The notes under the pieces were generated by a model, which did not search any database, had not been told where the DNA came from, and was given only the letters and a program-made list of their open reading frames with translations. From Candidatus Cloacimonadota bacterium (GTDB taxonomy: Bacteria > Cloacimonadota > Cloacimonadia > JGIOTU-2), in contig JAGGUR010000142.1 of assembly GCA_021158425.1 (NCBI GenBank), positions 1-11,666 on the forward strand: a stretch of 11,666 nt of DNA. The letters run 5' to 3'. The position numbers were made by a program, and so were the translations under genes. Below are positions 5,752-11,666 of this stretch, in pieces (the first letter of the stretch is position 1; each line of letters starts with the position of its first letter).

Positions 5752-7290
5752 ATGAAAAATAAAGTAATGTTAATTATAATGGATGGCTTCGGTTTAACTG
5801 ATGAAGTAAAAGGCAATGCGATTAAAGCTGCAAAAACCCCAAATCTGGACAAACTATTTGCTACACAGCAATGGACAAGACTTAAGTGCTCTGGTAATGC
5901 AGTTGGACTGCCAGAAGGACAAATGGGAAACTCAGAAGTTGGACATCTTAACATAGGTGCAGGCAGAGTTGTTTATCAAGAGATAACCCGTATAAACCTT
6001 AGCATAAAAGATGGCTCTTTTTTTAAAAATCCTGAATTGATAAAAACTATCAAGCATTGTATAGATTACAATTCAAACTTACATATTTTCGGCTTGCTTT
6101 CTGACGGTTGTGTCCATAGTTCGCTTGACCATCTCTGGGCTATTTTGAAATTAGCAAAAGATAATAACCTTAACAAAGTATATCTCCACGCTTTTATGGA
6201 TGGCAGAGATACACTTCCTCACAGCGGAGTTGGTTTCATAAAGCAATTTCAGGAAAAAGCAAAAAAGATTGGAGTTGGTAAAATTGCCACAATCTCCGGA
6301 CGATACTATGCAATGGATAGAGATAACCGATGGGAAAGAATTGAGAAAGCATATAAAGCAATTGTTTATGGCAAAGGAAATGAAGAAACCAATACTGTAG
6401 CAGTTATGAAAAACAGTTATGAAAATGATGTTACAGATGAATTTATCATTCCAACTGTTATTAAAGAAAATGGAAACCCGGTTGCAACTGTTTCTGATAA
6501 TGATGCAATTATCTTTTTCAACTTCCGTGCAGATAGAGCTCGCCAACTTACGAATAGCTTTGTTTGCCCTGACTTTGATAAATTTAAAACAAAGAAAATT
6601 AATAACCTTTTCTATACAACTATGACTGAATATGATATAAAATTCAATAGATATGTAAATGTTGCATTTAAGCCAATTAAACTAACAAATATTTTAGGAG
6701 AAGTTTTACAAGATAATGGACTCAAACAACTACGAATTGCTGAGACCGAAAAGTATGCTCATGTTACATTCTTCTTTAACGGTGGCGTTGAAAAGCCATT
6801 CAAAAATGAGGATAGAATTCTTATTCATTCTCCCAAAGTTGCAACTTATGACCTGCAACCAGAAATGAGTGCATACCTTGTAACGGATAGAGTAATCAAA
6901 GAAATAAATAGTAAAAATTATGATGTGATAATTCTAAATTTTGCAAATTGTGATATGGTTGGTCATACTGGAGTTTTTGAAGCTGCTGTTAAAGCAGTTG
7001 AAGCTGTTGATAAATCGGTTGCTAAAGTTGTGGCAGCACTTGAAAGAAATAATTACAATTATCTAATTACTGCAGACCACGGCAATGCAGAAAAGATGCT
7101 GGATGAAAACGAAAATGTATTTACTGCTCATACTACAAATGATGTGCCTATTATATTTGGTTGTAAAAATAAAAAGGTTTTAAAATTACGAGATGATGGC
7201 AAACTTGCTGATATTGCACCTACGATGTTGGACATTTTAGATATTGAGAAGCCAGAGGAGATGACCGGGAAATCGTTAATCAAGAATTGA
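5752..7290 (+). CDS. gpmI: 2,3-bisphosphoglycerate-independent phosphoglycerate mutase
   Basis: A complete 512-residue cytoplasmic enzyme, a normal length for the family. It interconverts 3- and 2-phosphoglycerate in glycolysis and gluconeogenesis through a phosphoserine intermediate, using two Mn ions. With the start at 5752 the residues known from Geobacillus fall within one or two positions: D11 (IIMDGFG), catalytic S61 (MGNSEVGH), H122 (DGCVHSS), D152/R153-type pocket in DGRD (150-153), R184 and R190 (GRYYAMDRDNRW), R259 and R262 (FRADRAR), K334, D401 and H405 (NCDMVGH), D442 and H443 (TADHGNAE) and H460 (TAHTT). The insert domain (about 76-305) is intact. Start choice: ATG with GAGG upstream, rather than an in-frame GTG at 5737. 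It stands alone on the plus strand between two long gene-free stretches, so it is probably a single-gene transcript. Confidence 0.97.
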   Translation: MKNKVMLIIMDGFGLTDEVKGNAIKAAKTPNLDKLFATQQWTRLKCSGNAVGLPEGQMGNSEVGHLNIGAGRVVYQEITRINLSIKDGSFFKNPELIKTIKHCIDYNSNLHIFGLLSDGCVHSSLDHLWAILKLAKDNNLNKVYLHAFMDGRDTLPHSGVGFIKQFQEKAKKIGVGKIATISGRYYAMDRDNRWERIEKAYKAIVYGKGNEETNTVAVMKNSYENDVTDEFIIPTVIKENGNPVATVSDNDAIIFFNFRADRARQLTNSFVCPDFDKFKTKKINNLFYTTMTEYDIKFNRYVNVAFKPIKLTNILGEVLQDNGLKQLRIAETEKYAHVTFFFNGGVEKPFKNEDRILIHSPKVATYDLQPEMSAYLVTDRVIKEINSKNYDVIILNFANCDMVGHTGVFEAAVKAVEAVDKSVAKVVAALERNNYNYLITADHGNAEKMLDENENVFTAHTTNDVPIIFGCKNKKVLKLRDDGKLADIAPTMLDILDIEKPEEMTGKSLIKN

Positions 7291-7307
7291 AGATTTAGAA
7301 TTAGGAA

Positions 7308-7441
7308 GGTTAACGGTGTGGCTAAACTGCCCGGAAGGTTGCGGCGCACAAAACGTTCGGAATTCAAAATAACTGATGCGGTGCTCTGAGCGGATTAATT
7401 TGCACAGAGCCTTTCGGGTCAGCTTAAGCCAATTGTTAGGT
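7308..7441 (+). repeat. attC-like imperfect palindrome (possible integron cassette site)
   Basis: A 134-base imperfect palindrome beginning 18 bases after the gpmI stop. The left end holds TAAC, a 4-base unmatched spacer, TGGCTAAACTG and CCCGGAAGG. The reverse complement of the right end holds TAAC, a 3-base spacer, TGGCTTAAGCTGA and CCCGAAAGG. The right end GTTAGGT (7435-7441) fits the attC core rule GTTRRRY; the left GGTTAAC (7308-7314) misses RYYYAAC by one base. Paired outer boxes, an unpaired spacer, inner boxes with an extra unpaired base and a variable centre are the architecture of attC sites, whose usual length is roughly 57-141. The centre also contains GCTCTG (7383-7388) pairing with CAGAGC (7405-7410). 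No integrase gene or second site is visible, so it could be a lone relic or another kind of palindrome. Confidence 0.5.
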
Positions 7442-7689
7442 GCTTAATATATTGATAATGTACAACTTAAAAATAATATCCGTGGATATAATCTTAAAAT
7501 ATATTGACTTTTTAAAACCTTTATTATCGTTAAATTTATAAACAGACTTGAATAACATAAATTAAATAAAATTAATATTAGTGTCAATAAAAATCTAAAG
7601 GAAATGATTTATAATGAAGGATAATGATGATAGGCAGAAGTTCTCTTACAATTGCACAATATTTTCATAAAATTTTGTAGTAATAGGAT
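7442..7689. other. AT-rich gene-free stretch
   Basis: Very AT-rich spacer between the attC-like element and the terminator of the minus-strand operon. It contains only tiny frames (for example 18 codons at 7614-7670) without a well-placed ribosome binding site. A TTGACT near 7504 has no good partner hexamer. No RNA gene was recognised. Confidence 0.6.
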
Positions 7690-7717
7690 AAAAAACTCGC
7701 TATTAAATTATAGCGAG
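7690..7717 (-). terminator. Intrinsic terminator of the RND/LolA-like/DUF1302 operon
   Basis: Read on the minus strand, CTCGCTAT (7717-7710) pairs with ATAGCGAG (7703-7696) around a 6-base loop and is followed by six T residues (7695-7690). It lies 24 bases after the stop of the DUF1302-like gene, the last of the operon. Confidence 0.85.
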
Positions 7718-7740
7718 CCTTCTGAAAATAATTATTAATT

Positions 7741-8985
7741 CTAAAAACTGTACTTTATTTTGGTATAAACCATATCATTATCATCATACTGCCCAAACCT
7801 GCCTTCGCTTCCAAGAAAAATATTGGCGCCCAGCAACAATTCAAATCCATCGGCTAAATCATAAGTGATTTTGGGACGAATCAGCGCATCGGAATTATTC
7901 AACCCGATGTATGAAAAGAGCTCCAGCCGCAGCGTTTCCCGCAGGAAATCTTTACTCGCCAGGACAGTCATTGTGTTCTCAAATTCATCATTTTTTATTA
8001 GGTTTTCATAATCGAGAATTGCTTGCTGAATAAATTGGAAGCTTAACCGAATATTCCACAACGTGTAATCCACACCAAGCAAATAATGTAGATAATTTTT
8101 CTTTACCGTGCCATCCGTAAGTGTTGAATCTTCGGAATTGAAATATTTGCCGTTGTAATAGGCTCCTTCACCACGCAATACAAAGCCGCCAAGTGTAGAG
8201 CTAAAGCTACCACCAGCTAATCCCAAACGATGATGTCGGGGAGTAACTGTCAGCCCAGTCAGTTGATGCGTTTGCGGATTTATTGTTTTTGAAATGTGCA
8301 TGGTCGGGTCATCGTCCCACATATAACCAGCCATGATTTCAAAATCGATGGCAGAAGTAATTGCTGAAAATTTGGCAAACACTTCACTGTTTTCTAACGT
8401 GGCAGCGACTTCTTTTTGGGAGTAATCAAAAACTGGTGAAACAGGAAAATCCAATTGTGGGAACCAGATGGAATTTTCGTCCGGCATTTGAGTCGATGTA
8501 AAATATGGCGCCCAGACAAATTCAAAAGTATTGTCTCCGAGAAAATAATCCGCCTTTAAAGATGTAATCCCAATGCGAATTTCATCAAAATCCCGCAGTA
8601 AAAATTCACTCAAATCTTTGGGAGAAATAATATCGGTGATAAACACGCCATCTGCTTTTCCCCAAATAATTTGCTGCTTTCCAATGCGTAAATCCACCGA
8701 GTTAAAATAGATGTCCATATAGGCTTCACGCAACCCGATTTCCATTTCCTGATTCGGATACTGGTAAATGTACGGATTCACTTTAAAAGCCACTTTGTCT
8801 TTGCTCTGCTCAATGTTCAAATTGAAAGTATTTTGAAGAATGGCATATTTTTTGTTTCCTGTTAATAACATTCCTGTATAATTACGGGCGTAACCCGACC
8901 AATTCAGGGATTGGGCTTGCGCCACGTTTATGAAAATAAACAAGGCAAATACAACCCATGAAATTTTAAAATATAACTTTATCAT
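7741..8985 (-). CDS. DUF1302-like outer-membrane beta-barrel protein
   Basis: A 414-residue protein with a signal peptide (1-24, ending AQA before QSLNW) and a C-terminal Phe (YTKIKYSF), the usual recognition signal for barrel insertion by BAM. The most conserved-looking block is RIGKQQIIWGKADGVFITD (100-118) continuing to ISPKDLSEFLLRDFDEIRIG (120-139), which I associate with the DUF1302 family. The rest alternates strands with polar loops. DUF1302 proteins are outer-membrane proteins of unknown activity, often found beside RND/MMPL transporters. The ATG overlaps the stop of the LolA-like gene and has GAGGA at 8991-8995 with 5 bases of spacing, so it is translated both by coupling and from its own site. 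It is the last gene before the terminator. Inferred role: outer-membrane exit or receptor for the substrate of the RND transporter. Confidence 0.75.
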   Translation of the reverse strand: MIKLYFKISWVVFALFIFINVAQAQSLNWSGYARNYTGMLLTGNKKYAILQNTFNLNIEQSKDKVAFKVNPYIYQYPNQEMEIGLREAYMDIYFNSVDLRIGKQQIIWGKADGVFITDIISPKDLSEFLLRDFDEIRIGITSLKADYFLGDNTFEFVWAPYFTSTQMPDENSIWFPQLDFPVSPVFDYSQKEVAATLENSEVFAKFSAITSAIDFEIMAGYMWDDDPTMHISKTINPQTHQLTGLTVTPRHHRLGLAGGSFSSTLGGFVLRGEGAYYNGKYFNSEDSTLTDGTVKKNYLHYLLGVDYTLWNIRLSFQFIQQAILDYENLIKNDEFENTMTVLASKDFLRETLRLELFSYIGLNNSDALIRPKITYDLADGFELLLGANIFLGSEGRFGQYDDNDMVYTKIKYSF

Positions 8986-9770
8986 TTTATTCCTCTTTTC
9001 ATCATTCGTTCAGTAAATTTGTTCGCGGGAATACCTGTATCTAATTTAACATTTGCGAGTTCCATTTTAGTCGTATGATCTTTCTGAACATTGTGCATTT
9101 CACTTGAGAGTATTGTCCAATAGCCTTTAATTTTTTCATATTTTTTAATGGTCAAAGTTTTTAGCAGTTCTTCATCTTCATCGTAGAATTCTTTTTTCAG
9201 TCCTATCCATTTGTCTTTGATGATCCAGCTTACTGTTCGGGAATACATGTAATCTTCATCTTTGGGAATACTTTCCACCACGTAGCAATCTTCGCCATCA
9301 ACTTTTTCCTCGCGCAGCAATTTGTGGGTGTCATCTATCGGGTGACGATCTCCCAGATCATCGTAAGTGAAATCCGAGCCCATGAAATAATCACTCTTGC
9401 TTTCGCTGGAAATTCGTTTCACCTTTTTTAGAGCGGGAAGATAAATCCATTGGTCATCGTCTTTACCAGCTTCGTCGTAACTCCAATTCATGAAAGAAGT
9501 ATTGCGCACATCAGCAGGTGAAACAAAAAACATGATTTTCTTTTCCATTTTACCAAAATCTTTGATAAATTGTTTGATTTTACGCACCCGTTGATCGCCG
9601 CGGGAATTGGTTAACGTCATGGTCAGGTCGCCCTGCATATCATTTCCTGTAGCACGGTTATACACATTTTCAATGATCTGCAAACCAGTAATTTTTTTCT
9701 GAGCAAAAGAAACAATAGGTACGGCAATAATCATTGCCATAATTAGGATTTGAATTTTTTTGATAGTCAT
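8982..9770 (-). CDS. Outer membrane lipoprotein-sorting (LolA-like) protein
   Basis: A 262-residue periplasmic protein with a signal peptide (1-23, ending SFA before QKK) and no lipobox Cys. The conserved signatures of the LolA-like family (Pfam LolA_like type) are present: FFVSPADVRNTSFMNW (81-96), DDDQWIYLPALKKVKRI (104-120) and SDYFMGSDFTYDDLGDR (126-142). The fold is a half beta-barrel that holds acyl chains. True LolA carries lipoproteins from LolCDE to LolB, but this family is distinct and often sits beside RND/MMPL transporters, so it more likely carries a lipid or other hydrophobic cargo for that pump. The start has GGAGG (9781-9777) 6 bases upstream. It lies 54 bases after the RND gene and overlaps the DUF1302-like gene by 4 bases. 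Confidence 0.85.
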   Translation of the reverse strand: MTIKKIQILIMAMIIAVPIVSFAQKKITGLQIIENVYNRATGNDMQGDLTMTLTNSRGDQRVRKIKQFIKDFGKMEKKIMFFVSPADVRNTSFMNWSYDEAGKDDDQWIYLPALKKVKRISSESKSDYFMGSDFTYDDLGDRHPIDDTHKLLREEKVDGEDCYVVESIPKDEDYMYSRTVSWIIKDKWIGLKKEFYDEDEELLKTLTIKKYEKIKGYWTILSSEMHNVQKDHTTKMELANVKLDTGIPANKFTERMMKRGIK

Positions 9771-9776
9771 ATTAAA

Positions 9777-9781
9777 CCTCC
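9777..9781 (-). promoter_or_regulatory. Ribosome binding site of the LolA-like gene
   Basis: Perfect GGAGG on the minus strand, 6 bases before the ATG at 9770. It fixes the start and shows that canonical Shine-Dalgarno initiation is used in this operon. Confidence 0.75.
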
Positions 9782-9824
9782 GTGTTTATTGATTTTAAAA
9801 TTAACATTTTGATTGACAATTTAG

Positions 9825-11666
9825 TTATTTCTTTGTAAAGTAAATATTTAATTTATACAGAATAACAAACATAATTGTAACTGTTCCCAAAAAACTGGTA
9901 AACATATTTAATGACACCAGTGCGCCCAATGCTCGGTTTGGCGGAAACACTGAAAATAGCAACACTAAAAATCCGGCAATAACCACTATCGCATTAAATA
10001 TAATCGCCCTGCCTGAATGATGCATTGTTAATTGAGCTGTTAAATCCTTATCCCCTGTTTCTGCTGCATATATTTTGTATCGTTCAATAAAGTGAACCGC
10101 ATAATCGATGCCAATTCCAATGGCAATGCTGGAGAGCAGCGCCGTGGTTGTGCTTAACGGAATATTCAACAATCCCATCACACCAAAACTTATGATTGCC
10201 GTAATTATTATCGGAACCGAGCCAATCAATCCCACAGCGAATTTTTTAAACATAACAGATAATAAAAATATGATGATAATCAGCGACATCAGCAAACTGA
10301 GAATTTGACCCTGCAAAATCAAATCAGTAAAAACCAGCCCTTTATAACCTGACCCAGCATATTTGAGTTCGATATTTTTATCTTTGAATTCAGGAATATG
10401 CTTTTCAATTACCGCAATGGCGCTGTTGATCGCCTTTGAATTGTCGCTTTTTAATTGAAATGTCACATTTGCTTTCTGATAATTATAATCCACTACTTTC
10501 CACAAATTTTCAGGATCGCCAGACATTTCGTAGAGCAGTAAATACTGGGCGACCAGGTTTTGCGATTCGGGAATAGTATTATATTTCTCGCTATCAGCGT
10601 GCATTACTTTGTTCATACGCTTCAGGTAATCGGTTAAGGCAAATGAATTGCCCACCACTTCCAGCGTTCCGTCAACATCTTGCTGCATTCTATCAATTGC
10701 TTCAAGAATATCTGGATTTTTAAAAGCATCTTTTTCTTCTGAATCCAAAATTACGTTCAAAGTGGAAGTCCCGCCGAAATGTTCATTGATGAATTTGTCG
10801 GTGAGCACGATATCGCTGTCTTTTTCAAATTTTTCCAGAAAGCTGGAATTGATCCAAACCTTTCCAATACCAAAAATCGAAATAATAATGACAACGATGG
10901 TTGCCATTATAGTTACGTATTTATATTTTAAAATATTCTTTGTAAAATTTTTGGCAAAAGGGTCTCTTTTTTCAGCGCTATTCTCTCGTTGTTTTTTCCA
11001 TCTGGGCAGACCAAAAGCCATAACTCCCGCAGGAATCAGCACCAGCGAAAACACCATTGCCATCATCACTCCAAAAGCAGTGAACAGTCCAAAATATTTA
11101 ATGGGATAAACCTGTGAAGTCAGCAGGGAAATGAAACCCACCGCCGTGGTCACCGATGTCATCACCACAGGTTTCCACATCCCATGAACCGTATCCATCA
11201 CAGCCTCCCTTTTGGACGCAGTTGGATGTTCGATCAGAAACAAGTGCAGATGGCTGTAAAGATGAATTCCATCCGCCACACCAATGGCGATGAGCATTAC
11301 CGGAATCATGGTTGAAACCGCATAGATGGGAATGCCAAATGCCGCCATTAAACCAAACGCCCAGACCGTGCTGAACAAAACAACCAACAGTGTAAGCAAG
11401 GTGCTTTTGACGCTTCGTAAAACAAGCAGCAGCACAATAATTATAACCAGAATAACAATGGGCACCATTTTCTTCATATCGCGCGGCCCCAGGTAAGCCA
11501 TTGTCCCCTCGACGATAGGTCTTCCTGCTACATAAATTTTTTCCGGGCCTTCATATTGTTTAGACAATTTTAAAATTCGATGATAAAAATCTTGAGAAAA
11601 GACATCGTCATTTATTTCTGCAATAATAACGGTTACTTTTTCATCAGTAGAAACCAACCTGCCAAA
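9825..11666 (-). CDS. RND superfamily (MMPL/HAE3-like) transporter, 5'-truncated by window edge
   Basis: The frame is open to the right edge, giving 613 C-terminal residues; a TTG at 11657 lies in the middle of the protein and is not the start. Numbering from that TTG, there is the end of the first periplasmic domain (1-60), six membrane helices (about 65-255), a second periplasmic domain (about 268-440) and five or more helices (about 448-605). The two halves repeat the same motif: AIGVADGIHLYSH (124-136, D129) and AIGIGIDYAVHFIERY (512-527, D518), the acidic proton-relay position of RND pumps. HAE3-like members include HpnN, which moves hopanoids, and the family is related to mycobacterial MmpL lipid exporters. 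Proton-driven export of a lipid-like substrate is therefore likely, but the substrate is unknown. It heads the visible part of the operon with the LolA-like and DUF1302-like genes. The missing part is TM1 and most of the first periplasmic domain. Confidence 0.9.
   Translation of the reverse strand, partial: FGRLVSTDEKVTVIIAEINDDVFSQDFYHRILKLSKQYEGPEKIYVAGRPIVEGTMAYLGPRDMKKMVPIVILVIIIVLLLVLRSVKSTLLTLLVVLFSTVWAFGLMAAFGIPIYAVSTMIPVMLIAIGVADGIHLYSHLHLFLIEHPTASKREAVMDTVHGMWKPVVMTSVTTAVGFISLLTSQVYPIKYFGLFTAFGVMMAMVFSLVLIPAGVMAFGLPRWKKQRENSAEKRDPFAKNFTKNILKYKYVTIMATIVVIIISIFGIGKVWINSSFLEKFEKDSDIVLTDKFINEHFGGTSTLNVILDSEEKDAFKNPDILEAIDRMQQDVDGTLEVVGNSFALTDYLKRMNKVMHADSEKYNTIPESQNLVAQYLLLYEMSGDPENLWKVVDYNYQKANVTFQLKSDNSKAINSAIAVIEKHIPEFKDKNIELKYAGSGYKGLVFTDLILQGQILSLLMSLIIIIFLLSVMFKKFAVGLIGSVPIIITAIISFGVMGLLNIPLSTTTALLSSIAIGIGIDYAVHFIERYKIYAAETGDKDLTAQLTMHHSGRAIIFNAIVVIAGFLVLLFSVFPPNRALGALVSLNMFTSFLGTVTIMFVILYKLNIYFTKK

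Noticed and set aside
7614..7670. An 18-codon reading frame in the AT-rich gap
   Set aside because: The nearest AAAGGA is too far upstream, and the peptide has no recognisable features.
10108..11109. Plus-strand frames opposite the RND gene (10108-10308 and 10648-11109)
   Set aside because: They are antisense shadows of a well-supported conserved gene.
11655..11657. TTG as start of the RND transporter
   Set aside because: The frame stays open to the window edge, and the sequence begins inside the first periplasmic domain, so the true start is outside.

Overview
The window reads as a chromosomal segment from a Gram-negative, mostly AT-rich bacterium, probably of the Fibrobacteres-Chlorobi-Bacteroidetes (FCB) group or a neighbouring candidate phylum such as Cloacimonadota. 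The support is indirect: a short PorV/UPF0164-like outer-membrane barrel, a degenerate helix-hairpin-helix (HhH) domain fused to a large barrel-like protein, several other envelope proteins with signal peptides, and dispersed CCCGAT/ATCGGG hairpins. The phylum is inference; no rRNA is present.

Left part, minus strand (1-2432): rpsU (ribosomal protein bS21, GTG start), then cvpA (four-helix membrane protein), then mutS2, which runs off the left edge. cvpA and mutS2 overlap by 4 bases (ATGA) and should be translationally coupled. A promoter-like pair of hexamers lies upstream of rpsU. A perfect hairpin lies between rpsU and cvpA.

Plus strand (2597-5226): two envelope genes that also overlap by ATGA, a UPF0164/PorV-like barrel and a 609-residue protein with a signal peptide, a degenerate HhH pair and a long beta-rich region. 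They are followed by about 525 bases without a gene (5227-5751), densely packed with inverted repeats. The main one is a 142-base compound palindrome (5445-5586) flanked by near-identical 18-base direct repeats. The last repeat in this tract appears to supply the ribosome binding site of the next gene, gpmI (5752-7290), a complete cofactor-independent phosphoglycerate mutase with every catalytic and metal-binding residue I can check.

Boundary (7291-7740): no gene. It begins with a 134-base imperfect palindrome that has the architecture of an integron attC recombination site. It ends with a clear intrinsic terminator for the minus-strand genes to the right.

Right part, minus strand (7741-11666): a three-gene transport operon. 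It holds an RND/MMPL-type (HAE3-like) inner-membrane transporter cut by the right edge, a periplasmic LolA-like protein, and a DUF1302-like outer-membrane barrel ending in Phe. Together they form a plausible inner membrane-periplasm-outer membrane path for a lipid or other hydrophobic molecule. By eye this block is less AT-rich than the left part, so it may have a different history. The two items most worth following up are this three-part system and the attC-like element beside it.
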